Origin: Chrysomallon squamiferum
Taxonomy: Eukaryota; Mollusca; Gastropoda; Neomphalida; Peltospiridae
Direction: 5' to 3'
Length of the DNA stretch: 64,000 nucleotides
Assembly: GCA_012295275.1 (NCBI GenBank)
Contig: CM022669.1
Coordinates: 11,624,949-11,688,948, forward strand
The notes below the pieces were generated by a model that had not been told where the DNA came from, did not search any database, and was given only the letters and a program-made list of their open reading frames with translations. Both the position numbers and the translations under genes were made by a program. Shown piece after piece: positions 34,560 to 46,440 of this stretch (position 1 is the stretch's first letter; the number at the start of each line of letters is the position of its first letter).

Positions 34560-35250
34560 AAAACTGGTCTTCACAAATATATTATAAATCTTAAATCTTA
34601 AAAATAAATTTTTGTAACATTATGAAATGGATGGATGCAGAAAAATAGTGGATTTGTTTTAATATGTAATCACTATTTCAATCATATAATTATTTTAAAA
34701 AAACAGGAAACAAAAAACAAAAACAATCAGTTTTTTAAAAAGTAATTTTGTTAGTATTCTAATAAAAAATGACCACTAATAAAAAATGATTTATATTAAT
34801 ATTTTTTACTATAATTTTTGGAAGAATGTTGTGAAATCAGTATAATTACTATTAAAAATAGTTTACATAAAAATAAATAATTTTTATAATAATTATGAAA
34901 ATGACATGAAATGACTATTTAAAAAAAGGTTTACATAAATAAATATTAAATCTATAATTTTAAAAATAATTCTAAACATGTTATGAAGTTGCTATCAAAA
35001 AAATATTTAGATAAATATATTTCAAATGTATATAAATACTAAAAGAACATGTAAGTAAATATTTCTGGATTTTCTTTTTTCTTCTTAATTTTAACAATTC
35101 TGCGAAATAACTTTAGAAAACAAAGAAGTTTATATAAAAACAAGACAATCACATATAAACATTACTACAAGTACATTAAATTTCATTCTGATCATTTTTC
35201 AAAATGACTGCATAAATAAATTTATAATAATCATTTAGAAAGATGAAACT
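34560..35250. repeat. Degenerate tandem repeat, about 70-90-bp unit
   Basis: TTTACATAAA(T)AAATA-type words recur at about 34862, 34930, 35006 and 35128, with TATAATTTTTAAAAATAAT and GAAAT(G)AC between them. Highly decayed. Confidence 0.55.
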
Positions 35251-36108
35251 GACAAACTAAAATTTGCTGGATATGTTAAAACATTCTGCTTGAGTTTTAG
35301 AATAATTTTCATAAAAACTGCTAAACTGACTACAGCAAAACTAAATTTGTAAACTAATTTGCATATAAATCTGTAATATACATAGCTACATTTATTTTAT
35401 TCATATTACCAGAATTAATCACAATTATAGGCAACAATTTTTAAGTTATATATGATTCTATATTTGTGTATTTCTATAAATAACTTTTAGATGTTTCATG
35501 TATTATTTTATTATATTCTATAAAATAAAGCAGCATTCATATATTTACCCTAGTTTGTTTTGTTTTTTTTTGTCCAAAAACAAAAATTAATTAAATGCTT
35601 TCTCACAATATTCATTTGTCATCTTTATAGCAATAATCAATAACATTATGATTCTTTTATCTCAACACAAATATCAAATTATCTTCAAATCCATTAAGCA
35701 TGCAGGGCACTCACACTAATTACTTGTTTAATTACACTATTACATCTTCAGGTTCAAATCACAAAGAATCTGGGCCATAATGCCTCAAACTTTCTTCTAC
35801 AATTAAAAAAAAAAAAAAATTTAAGACAAAGAAATAATTTGGGCCATCATAAACCAAACACTTAATCGCTTCATTTTTAATTAAATATTAATTTCCAAGT
35901 CGAGGACAATTTTATGAACCACTATTAATAAAACTATGTTAACTATTTAATTTTTTCTTTAACTGATTTAATTTTTTTTTTTTTTTTAAGTCTAAGACAA
36001 CTTGGACTATCATAAATAAAGTCTGCTGATAACACCAATTTCTATTTTTTTTTTTAAATTTTTTTTTAAAAAGTCAATTTATTTTTCAATCATTCTAACA
36101 GTGAGATG

Positions 36109-36141
<33 letters not shown>

Positions 36142-36690
36142 CCACAAAAACCATTCATCATAAAGTACATTCAAAGTGGCCCAAATAGAAATATTCCTTG
36201 AAGCAATAGTTAGCTAATACATAAATGAACAGTGAATCAGAATTCAATTATTCTGAATTGATAACCCAATAATGTTCTTTATTTAAAATGTTTTATTCGA
36301 TTTCTTTTGGACGCTAAACCACAACTTATTTATTCAAACATCACCAGCATTAATAATAAAAAAAAAAAAAGACTTGATCAGTCATTGAATAATTAAATAA
36401 TTCTTAATTTCTCATTAGGAAAGGGTAAGAATGAAATTTGATGATGTAAAATTAGGGTCATCTTTGTTTCTGTATTTCAGCATTTTAAACTGGGCACATT
36501 TCTGTTGTGTTTTAACCTTCTGGTAAATTACTGAAAAGAGGTAAAATGTGAATTTGATTAATCAGTTATCATTAAAGATGATTTTTTTTATAAGGGCTTA
36601 AAATTTGTTTGAAAAATAAAATAAAAATTAAGATGGCGACATAAAAGTGGATTCTAATGCTTAGTAATTACTAAGTTTGAAATAGCAAAT
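35251..36690. other. A/T-rich intron sequence
   Basis: Plain A/T-rich DNA with poly-A/T runs (35806-35820, 35970-35988, 36109-36138, 36358-36371). Near 36631 there is an AAGATGGCGAC word that resembles a YY1 site. No exon-like signal. Confidence 0.4.
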
Positions 36691-36795
36691 TATGATTGAT
36701 AATGAAATAAAAACTCAAAATATACAATTTATATGCAGTTGTTTTTTTCTTTTTCAAGGGATTTTTGTTTTGTTTTGTGTAGTATATTTGTTCCA

Positions 36796-36796
<1 letters not shown>

Positions 36797-36857
<61 letters not shown>

Positions 36858-36879
36858 TAACAATAACAATAATAATAAT
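36797..36879. repeat. AAT microsatellite
   Basis: AAT repeats with three AAC units near the end. The poly-Asn and poly-Leu frames are artefacts. Confidence 0.96.
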
Positions 36880-37234
36880 CTACCACAAAACAAACTAAAA
36901 TATTTATTCAAAAATACTATTTGAACACAAATAAAACAAAAGTTTAACTTTCCAGTTAAAAGCTTAGTCATAAATTAATACTGTAAAAAAAAAAAAAAAA
37001 AAAACGATACTGGTCTATCTTTGAAAATTAAATTCAAAACACATTAAAAACTTTATAAACTATAACATTTGTATAAATAAACTTTTTAAATAATTTTTTT
37101 CAAAACTTTCTTTGATTTTGCTAACAAAATACTAATCAGTTACAAATTAAAACATACTTTTCAAAAAAAAAAGAAAATCTCTTTCACATTTATCACTGAA
37201 AATCAACTTTTAAAAAAACCTGATGACCAGTTCT

Positions 37235-37595
37235 GTTAAAGAAAACCCATCTAGATGACAGCTACACCCCTAAAAAGACTCTTTAATTAGATTGCCCTCA
37301 CTTGACACAAGATGGTGCTGATAAATATGAAATGCTGGCATCTGTTTGAAGCCAGCTCGGACTATCTCTCTCTGCCATCATCTGAAAAACTTCAAAGTCA
37401 GAACTCCTACAGCAGGACACTCCACAGAACTGGGCAAATTGAGTTGATATTCAGTGGCTGGTCACAATTTGATTACACAGATGCAAACAAACTGGTGAGA
37501 GATCTGTTTTCTATAGCCACTAGTTACAGAACAATAGCATTAGCAATTCACCCAGTGTTGTTTTAACCTTTTACCCATCTGTCTACTCAATATCA
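37235..37595. other. Unique block, possible conserved noncoding element
   Basis: Non-repetitive and fairly balanced in composition. An 84-codon plus-strand frame (37312-37566) shows no recognisable domain. Confidence 0.25.
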
Positions 37596-37597
37596 TC

Positions 37598-37607
37598 TGT
37601 CTCTTTC

Positions 37608-37668
<61 letters not shown>
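37598..37668. repeat. (CT)n microsatellite
   Basis: CT run, pure from about 37611. Confidence 0.95.
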
Positions 37669-37669
<1 letters not shown>

Positions 37670-37689
37670 ATATGGAAGGAAGACATATT

Positions 37690-38045
37690 TTGTTTAACAG
37701 TGCACTGATTAAATGCTTAAACTGCAGTTTAAAGGGATCTTTAATTTGAATTTCTGAACTACAGCATCATTCATGTGGTATTTCTGAATTCAGTCTAATT
37801 GCATTAGTCATCTGGTATTCTTAAACTGCAGCTGAATGGTATTTATTCATACAGTATTTTTAAACTGTAGTTTAAAGGCATCGTTCATGTGGTATTTCAG
37901 AATTAGTTTAATGGCATCGGACATATGGCATTTTTGAATTAAAGTTAATCTTGTCAAATAATATTTATATATTTTTAACTACAGTTCAGTGGTATCATTC
38001 ATATGGTATTTTTAAACCAGTTTAAATGGCATTTTGTATTTATAA
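37690..38045. repeat. Degenerate tandem repeat, about 45-60-bp unit
   Basis: CAT(T/C)(A/G)TTCATGTGGTATTT(C/T)T or close forms, followed by AACTGCAGTTTAA(A/T)GG-like words, recur about seven times. Copies are heavily diverged. Confidence 0.7.
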
Positions 38046-38249
38046 TTAACACAAACCTATTAGTAATCAAAGGAATATGTTCTATTCACCTTTCCATAGG
38101 CAGGGAAAGATGTATGATTGATAAGACAGCTGAAGAGCAGTAGCTGGTTTGGGAAATAGCCAGATGAAACTACCACAAAGGAATGATCCTGGTGTATTTA
38201 TTTCATTATTATCTTGTTATTGTTTTTTTTTATTTTTTTTTTTTTATGT

Positions 38250-38295
38250 TTTATTTGTGTGTGTGTGTGTGTATGTGTTGTGTGTGTGTTTGTAA
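38250..38295. repeat. (GT)n microsatellite preceded by T runs
   Basis: T-rich stretch then GT repeat. Confidence 0.9.
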
Positions 38296-39190
38296 GTTTT
38301 TTTCTTTACAAAAGAAAATTTTACATCTCCTTCATATAAGAAACACACTAAATACAGTCATTTTCTTAACTGCAGCAATTTGATCTCCTTGTGTTAATTC
38401 ATTTTTTACTTTCACTTTTTGTGAATGAAAACAGTGGATCATGTAAGGTTCTTTGCTAGCATCTTCTCCAAAAACTTCATATCAATGTCATGAAAATAAC
38501 AGGTCTGATATTTCAAACCAACGGTGTTCATTTTTTTTCTGACTCTGGTGCTCCAAGAACTGTGGTAGGATTTACATTCGGTCTCTCATTACATAGTGTT
38601 TAGGACTGCCAGGTTTAACATCAGTATGCTGTCAGCATTTCATTTCATTTTAAACTCAAACATAGTGAATCTTAATTCTGAAAGTTTACCCTGACCTTGT
38701 ATTGTTTTTCACCATGTAAATAAATGTTTTATTATTTCTTTTTTTGAGAATTTGGGAATTAAATAAATCTGTTCGTTTTTAATCAACAATTAACATTAGC
38801 TTTGTTTGTTTATTTATTTATTTATTTATTTTATATATCTATAGATTTTATTAACTAATTATTATTATTATTTTTTTTTTTCCTTGTTTGCTAGACTGAG
38901 CGATTACTTAGGTTTCAAAACTTATAAATTATGACATTTAAATTTTTTAATACGAAACTATTTTATCTTGATATTTTACTTTTTACAATAAATATTTAGA
39001 GATTATTAAATAAAATTCAAGGTAATAACAAAGTAAGCTTTCTTTCCTTTTTAATTTCAAAATAAAGTTTAATTTTAAGTTACAGATATAAAAAGATACA
39101 CATAATAGAGTTTGTAATAAAACATGCATGAAAAGAGTATGGCTTATCAAAATGTTATGTGCTAAAAATGTTACTGACTGCTTATAACCA
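38296..39190. other. A/T-rich intron sequence, nothing recognised
   Basis: Mostly A/T-rich sequence with TTTA repeats at 38808-38832 and a T run at 38870-38882. Confidence 0.4.
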
Positions 39191-39204
39191 AAAATAAAAA
39201 TATT

Positions 39205-39470
39205 TTGTCTGTGTTTGTATATATACTTGTATGTTTATGTATTTTATATGTATGTATATAGGTATATATGTATATATGTAAGTATGTATGTATGCATGTA
39301 TGCATGTACGTATACATGTGCATGTATTTATATGTATATTTGTAATTATATTTGTATATGTGTTAATATGTATAGATATATGTATGTATGTATCTGTGTG
39401 TGTGTGAATGTTCTTGTGTGTGTGCTTTTATGAGTATGTATGTATGTACGTATATATCTATGTATGTGCA
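39205..39470. repeat. TATG/GTAT-rich low-complexity tract
   Basis: Interrupted TATG, ATGT and GTGT repeats. Confidence 0.88.
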
Positions 39471-39567
39471 AATGTATCTAATTTATTAAATGTTTGACAA
39501 TACAAGTATGTTTGTTTATGCATCTCTGTACAAGTATCTATACAGTTCTGTAGGTTTGTGTGTACAT

Positions 39568-40095
39568 CAGTATGAACACATGAGTACACATGAACACATG
39601 AGTACACATGAACACACAAGTACACATGAACACATGAGTACACATGAACACACAAGTACACATGAACACATGAGTACACATGAACACACAAGTACACATG
39701 AACACACAAGTACACATGAACACACAAGTACACATGAACACACAAGTACACATGAACACACAAGTACACATGAACACAGGAGTACACATGAACACACGAG
39801 TACACATGAACACATGAGTACACATGAACACACACATGAACAGTACACATGAACACATGAGTACACATGAACATGAGTACACATGAACACACAAGTACAC
39901 ATGAGTACACATGAACACATGAGTACACATGAACACTGCAAGTACACATGAACATGAACACACGAGTACACATGAACACACGAGTACACATGAACACACT
40001 GAGTACACATGAACACACGAGTACACATGAACACATGAGTACACATGAACACACAAGTACACATGAACACATGAGTACACATGAACACACAATAC
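39568..40095. repeat. 18-bp minisatellite, about 29 copies
   Basis: Unit ACACATGAACACA(T/C)(G/A)AGT, read in frame as STHEHM/T on the plus strand, with several 6-12-bp deletions near 39830-39950. Open frames in three or more phases here (up to 214 codons) come from the absence of stops in the unit. Confidence 0.97.
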
Positions 40096-40129
40096 ATACC
40101 ACTGATTCGGCTAATTACAAAACAAACCC

Positions 40130-40565
40130 TAACACATGATGATGTTTTGATACGGCTCATGATAATTACTCCATTTTTATGAAAAATCAGCTGGCACAAT
40201 TAGTACAAAAACACCATCAGCATACAAAATGAAAACTCAAATCCAAAGCGCAATGGAGGATTTCCACACTGCAGCCTCGTTATCATGCAAATCAGCGTCA
40301 GAGAGGCATTACTTCCAAAACATAACTACAAATTAATCTCCAGCTCGGAATATAATGAGAGACAAATGCAAAACACCGCATCCCTTGTTATTCAGAAACG
40401 GGCTACTTAGTACGGCAAACAAATTGTAATCGCATTTGTCAACAGCGAGAGAGACAATGCTACTCATAATTCACTATTTACATTGTAAGGACAGGCGAGG
40501 TGTCAAGACATTCATAAATGATGTATGAAAAATGCATGGAGAGTCTGGGAAAAGCTCTGTAAGAG
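40130..40565. other. Unique, G+C-richer block, possible conserved noncoding element
   Basis: Complex sequence with CpGs, an ATGCAAAT octamer at 40285-40292 and several TAAT cores. No coding evidence. A good candidate for phylogenetic footprinting. Confidence 0.33.
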
Positions 40566-40568
40566 GTG

Positions 40569-40600
40569 GAGAGAGAAAGAAAGAAAGAAAGAAAGAAAAT
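40569..40600. repeat. (GAAA)n microsatellite
   Basis: Short AGAA/GAAA run. Confidence 0.92.
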
Positions 40601-40704
40601 GTCTGATGCTAATCCACTCTTTTCAAGACACGCTGACTTAATACTAAGAGGATGTTCTTTTAGCTTTCTTGGCAGTGTTCATCTCTGACACACTCTGCAA
40701 CAGT

Positions 40705-41438
40705 CACTACTCAGATCAAAAATGGCAGCAGCAGCAGCAGCAGGGAATTGTGGGTAATTAAATCATCATTACACACCAGAACACGGAAAGGTGTATGACT
40801 TCTTTTTGTACCCATTGAGATCAAAAATGGCAGCAGGGAATTGTGGGTAATTAACTTATCAATGTACACTACAAACATGACAAAGTAGATGTATGACCTT
40901 TTTTTTTTTATCCACCGAGATCAAAAAGGCAGCAGGGAATCATGGGTAATAAAATGATTGTTATACACTACACACATGAAGAAGAAGATATATGATGTTT
41001 TTTTTTTTTTATCCATTGAGATAAAAACAGCAAAAAAATTGGGAAATGGAGAAGATTATTATAAATAACTTATGGTGGATGTGAATTTTTTTCCCTCTGA
41101 GAAAAATCAAACAGCAGGGAATTGTGGGTAATTTAATTATCATTATACACCAAGCATAAAAAAAAAAAATTAAAAAATTTATTTTATTCACTGAGACAAA
41201 AACCACAGCAGGGAATTGTTGGTAATCAAATGATCACTAGAATTAACTGATATCTTTCTTTTTTATTCACTGAGATAAAAAAAGTGGCAGGAAATCATGT
41301 GAAATTAAAATAATACTAAATCAACAACATGCTTCAGATTCAAGATGTTTTTCTTCTTCATTTTTGCTTTTTTAAATATAAATAATACAACAGATGTTTT
41401 TGAACTTAATTAGATATTCCAATCAACAAATATATCAC

Positions 41439-41469
<31 letters not shown>

Positions 41470-41715
41470 CTCACTGATGTAACAACGGAAGAACAGACTG
41501 TGTTTACTAAAACAGTCATTAGACATAAATAAAACTAAGAATCAGATATAAATTGATTTTTGTCTTTTTTTGTTATTGAAAAAAATGGCAGTGTCTGATA
41601 ATTAAATATATAATTCATAACAAGCAATGTATATACGACTTTTCTTTTTCTTCTCATTGAGACCACTGCAGAGGAAGGAATTATGGGTAATTAAAATGGT
41701 CGTTTAAGTAGCTAA
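40705..41715. repeat. Tandem repeat, about 85-100-bp unit, about nine copies, graded decay
   Basis: The core GGCAGCAGGGAATTGTGGGT then AATTAA recurs with its C at about 40741, 40833, 40933, 41029 (decayed), 41114, 41208, 41288, 41589 and 41668. A pyrimidine run and CCATTGAGATCAAAAA precede each. Inserted T runs and deletions break the later copies. Copy 1 has a CAG triplet expansion (40725-40743). Confidence 0.93.
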
Positions 41716-41994
41716 TACCAGACAACAGCCATACTTTTGTTTTCTCTTCTTTTTTGTATTTTTTTTTTTTTTTTTTTTGTATAAGAATAGAATTACCTTT
41801 ATTTTTTTGAAAATGTCATTCATTTGATCTTGACCTGCAGGCTATAAAATGAAATAATGTCTCCTTCATTAGCAATACGATCTTTCAGGATTAATGTTTC
41901 AAAAGTAAAATAGTCAATTTTTCTAAAACCTTGTAAACAGGTAGGGTTACATTTTGGAGGGAGTGTAAAAAAAAAATTTTTTTTTTTAAATTAT

Positions 41995-42310
41995 ATAAAA
42001 TAAAATGGAAGTTATAATAACTATAATTTAATATTAACTATAATATCAAAGTTCGAATAACTATAATCTCATAATTTACAAATTAACTACAATATCACTC
42101 TTGACATGTTAGCTACAATATCATATTTCACATATTAACTATAATTTGTTATTTCATACATTATTAACTGTAGTATTATATTTCACGTACTAATTATATT
42201 ATTTTTCAAAAATTAACTACTGTAACTATTATAGATCAAACATTAACTATTATATCATATTTCACATTATAATAATATTATATTTCATATATTAGTATAT
42301 TCCAAATATA
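41995..42310. repeat. Degenerate tandem repeat, about 25-40-bp unit
   Basis: ATTAACTATAATATCATATT then TCACAT recurs about nine times with many substitutions. Confidence 0.75.
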
Positions 42311-42639
42311 TTTCAGCTTGTTAATTTTCTATCAAAAAAAACAACAACCCCAAAACAAATACAACCATCTTGAATTTGACAACAACATGTACACTAATGA
42401 CATTTCATGTAAACATTTCACATCACACAGTACAGATATAATTCATAAACCATTTTTTTCCCTCCATTTTTGTCTTTGTTTATTTGTTCAAAGACACAGT
42501 CAGTATTATCCTGTTACTTATTTTTAATCTTTTTATTTTTTTATTTTTTCAGACACACAGAAAGAAGCATATCTTCTACATATGGAAACACACGAAGATA
42601 CAGACACAGATACAGACAAACAGACACCACTTTGGTCAT

Positions 42640-43080
42640 TTTAACAGCATTTCCTTTCAGTTTCGCTCAGATTCCAGTTTCATCTCTGTTTACTAAATAT
42701 CTGAGCTTTCCGCGAGCATCTTGTTATGGCCCATCTAACAGTCCGTGTTCTCGCATAATGGTCCATATTCCCCCCTGATCACCATTCACCACTTACAAGT
42801 CGAACAGTGGCACTGGTGCAAATTGAGCAGGAATTGTTCCCGTCACTGGAACACAGGGCTTAAGTCCACAAACCTTCGTTGTAACGAGATTGAGCATGAG
42901 TTACGCTTTGCAAGCCTTGACCACCTTTACATAAAACAAGATAAATCCATTAGCGGAGAGAGACAAGAGAGAGACGCATCTCGCCACATGGCGATAAGAA
43001 CCACGATGGCCATTTAGAAGACATAAAAGCCAACATGGAGTGAAGAAAACAAATCCTAAGCTAAGATAATTGTTTAAATG
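42640..43080. other. Unique, G+C-richer block, possible conserved noncoding element
   Basis: Complex sequence with CpGs. A 90-codon plus-strand frame (42745-43017) is unlike any known family. No splice context was recognised. Confidence 0.27.
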
Positions 43081-43103
43081 GTCTGATAGAGAAATAAAAT
43101 ATT

Positions 43104-43107
<4 letters not shown>

Positions 43108-43148
<41 letters not shown>
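43108..43148. repeat. Poly-T tract, 41 nt
   Basis: Pure T. A second T run of about 21 nt lies at 43262-43282. Confidence 0.96.
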
Positions 43149-43151
<3 letters not shown>

Positions 43152-43344
43152 TGTTAATATGGAAGAGTTGATTAATTCAGAATGGGAAGAGGAAAAAAAA
43201 AAAAAATGTTCTCAGATGTGTTTATGACAATGATATTTCCTTTAACTAATATCTAGAGGAGTTTTTTTTTTTTTTTTTTTTTAATGATATATTTTTTATT
43301 CCTTATTTATAATGCCATTGATATGCCAGTGTTAAGTAAACAGT

Positions 43345-43560
43345 TAGATTATAAAATAAAAATTTGATACTGTTTGTTTTGCTACATGTTTTGATATGTG
43401 TAGAGTCAGATATAAAAGATAATAAACAGTTGGTTTAGTTTGTGTTGCTACTTGTTAGTACATGTACCTCTTATGTAAAGAGTTAAATATAAAAAAAAAA
43501 AACAAGTTTGCTACTGTTTGTTTTGTTACATGTTTTGATATATATCTGTTAGCCAAACAT
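43345..43560. repeat. Degenerate tandem repeat, about 70-80-bp unit, three copies
   Basis: CTGTTTGTTTTG(C/T)TACATGT then TTTGATAT appears near 43369 and 43513, with a more diverged copy starting near 43428. AGAGT(C/T)A(G/A)ATATAAAA follows the first two. Confidence 0.78.
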
Positions 43561-43737
43561 GCAGAGATGAATACATCAGTTATTTAGCTGTTTGCTTTGC
43601 AATATCTATGATATCACATTTCCACTGACAAAAGAGATGTATTTCTTGATGTTATTTTGTTTACTATATACACCAGACACAATAAAAATTACAGTTTTTT
43701 ATATGTATATGTATATGAGGGAAAGAAAAAGAGAGGC

Positions 43738-43740
<3 letters not shown>

Positions 43741-43814
<74 letters not shown>
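43741..43814. repeat. (GA)n microsatellite
   Basis: Uninterrupted GA run. The Arg-Glu and Ser-Leu frames are artefacts. Confidence 0.96.
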
Positions 43815-43818
<4 letters not shown>

Positions 43819-44282
43819 GTGTTATTTTCATAATGTTTAGCCTTGTTACACACAAAATCAGTCTTCTTTCAAACCATGCCAAACAAATCAGTAATCAAAT
43901 CCCCTGTTAATGTTCTTTACTTCCTGGGGAAGGCACATACAAAAGGTTCCTTACTGCTAATCATAAACACGTACAATAATGCTTGCCTGGAAGAAGGTTT
44001 ACTCTGTCATTAACTGCACAGTCTTTTACCATTTACCATATACTAAAAAAAAACATATTTAAAATTTAATAAAACCTTTCTTTCTTCATTTACTGGTGTA
44101 AGTTATGATTTCCAAATCTGGGTTTCTACAAACAGACAGAAAAATGGAGTCATACAAAACAGTGATTAGACAATTTGTTCACAGCATTGAAGATTTCTTT
44201 GAAGAAACAAGAAAACGTAATAGTGAAACTGAAATAGAACTTACAACATTAGAAAAATAAATTACATCATCATAAGTTGACA

Positions 44283-44430
44283 ATCCTTTAATCACCTTCT
44301 TGAAAAACTGTCATTAATCATGGTCAGTACATTTCTGATGAAAAAATTAAAAAAAAAAAAAACTGTCATTAACCAGAATCACTATATTTTGATAAAAAAA
44401 AATAAAAATAAAAAAAATAAAAAAAACTGT
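44283..44430. repeat. About 60-bp tandem repeat with A-rich ends
   Basis: AAAAACTGTCATTAA(T/C)CA at about 44303 and 44359, followed by a TCA(G/C)TA(C/T)AT(T)TTTGATAAAAAA block, and a last AAAACTGTC at 44424. Confidence 0.75.
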
Positions 44431-44489
44431 CTTGCAGCTAAATATAATTTGTTTCTGAGTAATTATTTAGTTATGATAATTGTCAGATT

Positions 44490-44830
44490 TATGAACGGAT
44501 GAACCTGAAAGGTGAAAGTACTGCAGGGAAGCTGCTTGCAAAGATTGCGCAAAAGCCGACATGCAAGGCAATAACCTCATTTCTGAAAAAGCATTCAGTT
44601 TCTATGGCAAATGTTCACGAATCCCGGAATTTAATTACTTCTGTCCATCTTGCTTACACGCCGAAGGAATCATGAAGAGAGGAAGTGGAAATCTTCATGT
44701 AATGTCTTATGAAATCACAGATTTCATCAGTGAATCGTCAAGGGTTTCTGCATGTTCTTTGAGTGGATTAATACACTTGAAGGAAACAGATACCAGTCAG
44801 ATATATCTAATTCTTCCTTAAACAGGCGGA
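44490..44830. other. Unique, G+C-richer block with an 86-codon open frame, unrecognised
   Basis: Complex sequence. The plus-strand frame 44561-44821 includes CSRIPEFNYFCPSCLHAEG and has a two-Cys pattern, but it matches no domain I know. No promoter, splice or polyadenylation context was identified. It is kept as a possible noncoding element rather than a gene. Confidence 0.22.
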
Positions 44831-45136
44831 ATAATATAATTAGAAACAAACTGTAGAATATATGCAATTCATTTTTTTTTCACTATGCCATTTAACAGAC
44901 TTTGTAACATCTGTAATTTATTCTCAGCAAGAAAATTCAATATACTTTGAAAAAGAACAGTGAGAATAACATACATTGAAATGAACAGATAATCGTGGAA
45001 TTTGTGTAATTCTTTCTTTACTAGATAGCTGTAGAATCTATTGTAATTCATTCTTAAAAAGAAATTTTAAAATATTTCAAATAAATAGATACCTATGTTT
45101 TGTGCTGAAATACATGCTGTACTTGGCAGACAAATA

Positions 45137-45174
<38 letters not shown>
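45137..45174. repeat. (TA)n microsatellite
   Basis: TA run with a GT lead-in. Confidence 0.94.
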
Positions 45175-45177
<3 letters not shown>

Positions 45178-45437
45178 CAGAAATTTCCAATTCCAACAAA
45201 TGCTCCTTAGCTACAGGAAACAGTACAGTAAAAAACATGGGACCAAACTGTTGCAGTTCTGCAATGCACCAGACCAGCACTTAATTACTAAATAAAAATT
45301 ACCTTTTACTTTTAACCTTTCCAAGTTTGATATCTCTCCTCTATCAGTTAGACAGCGATGTAGGAATGTGCACATCTGAAAATACTAGTTACTTAGTGAT
45401 ATCTAGAATTCCTGATAGTAGAAGAAGCTTTAAAGAT

Positions 45438-45792
45438 TGTGTGTGCATGTGTGTGAGATAAAGAGAATATGCATGTGCTTAAATGTATGTCTATGCATGT
45501 GTGTGCATGTGTGTGAGATAAAGAGAGAGAGAGAATATGCATGTGCCTAAATGTATGTCTGTGCATGTGTGTGTGTAAAGAAAGAACAAGAAAAAGCATG
45601 AATGTGTGTGGTCATCATCTGTTAATGTGTGTGTGTGTGTGTGTGTGTGATAGAGAGATAGAGAGAATATGCATGTGCCTAAATGTATGTCTATGCATGT
45701 GTGTGTGTGTGTGTAAAGAAAGAACAAGAAGTAGCATGAATGTGTGTGGTCATCATCTGTTAATGTGTGCATGTGTGTGTGTGTGTGTGTGA
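45438..45792. repeat. Compound tandem duplication with embedded GT and GA tracts
   Basis: AATATGCATGTGC(T/C)TAAAT then GTATGTCT occurs at 45466, 45534 and 45666. The last two are followed by TAAAGAAAGAACAAGAA, GCATGAATGTGTGTGGTCAT and CATCTGTTAATGTGTG, giving a 132-bp unit. Confidence 0.9.
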
Positions 45793-46169
45793 GTTTCAGA
45801 ATAAGAAGAAAGAATATATATTACAGAACTTATATACATTTAAGGAATTTATTTCGATTGTGGATTCATACAAACATATATACATATATACACATGCATA
45901 CATACATACCCAATATGCACAGATGCATCCAACCTTGCATGTACATGTACATCCAGAGAAATATCAAAAGAAAGAGAGAGATGTTTCTTCTTTCCTTAAT
46001 GTGTGTGTCAATACAGAATACAGAATAATAACAAATTCTCTCTTTCTTAATGCTTTCCAAATCAGAATATGAGATAAAAAAAATTCACTTAATAGACATT
46101 ATTATTTTCTTAACCCATAAAAGAACAGAGAAATCTCATTCATATTCAGCAGAAGTTTGTCTAGAACTA

Positions 46170-46171
46170 CC

Positions 46172-46199
<28 letters not shown>
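46170..46199. repeat. Poly-A tract
   Basis: About 29 uninterrupted A. Confidence 0.95.
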
Positions 46200-46204
<5 letters not shown>

Positions 46205-46440
46205 TTCTGGGAAGGGTTTAAATTGCTGGTGTCTGAAAACTAAAGACATTGTCACGGGTGTTTTACAAGCAGCAGATAATGAGCTGTGATGGTGGAGATG
46301 TCTGGTAATTATAGTCTGCTTTGTCTGACAGAAGAAAACAAATGAGGCGAATGTGGTCAACGATTCTAAAATAAAGATCATTGCTTTGGGCTCTGCAGTT
46401 TAATTAGCACAATCAGAGTTTGTATAACAATACTGGAGGC
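46200..46440. other. Unique block, possible conserved noncoding element
   Basis: Complex sequence directly after a poly-A tract; no gene evidence. Confidence 0.22.

Noticed and set aside
39458-40199. Three long minus-strand frames (184-214 codons) and plus-strand STHEHM frames
   Set aside because: All come from the 18-bp minisatellite, which has no stop in several frames.
40705-41715. Regularly spaced repeats that could suggest a CRISPR array
   Set aside because: This is eukaryotic intron DNA. The units are degenerate tandem duplications without constant repeats and unique spacers, and there are no cas genes.
42745-43017. 90-codon plus-strand frame
   Set aside because: No recognisable domain, no splice or promoter context, and competing frames nearby; treated as part of a noncoding block.
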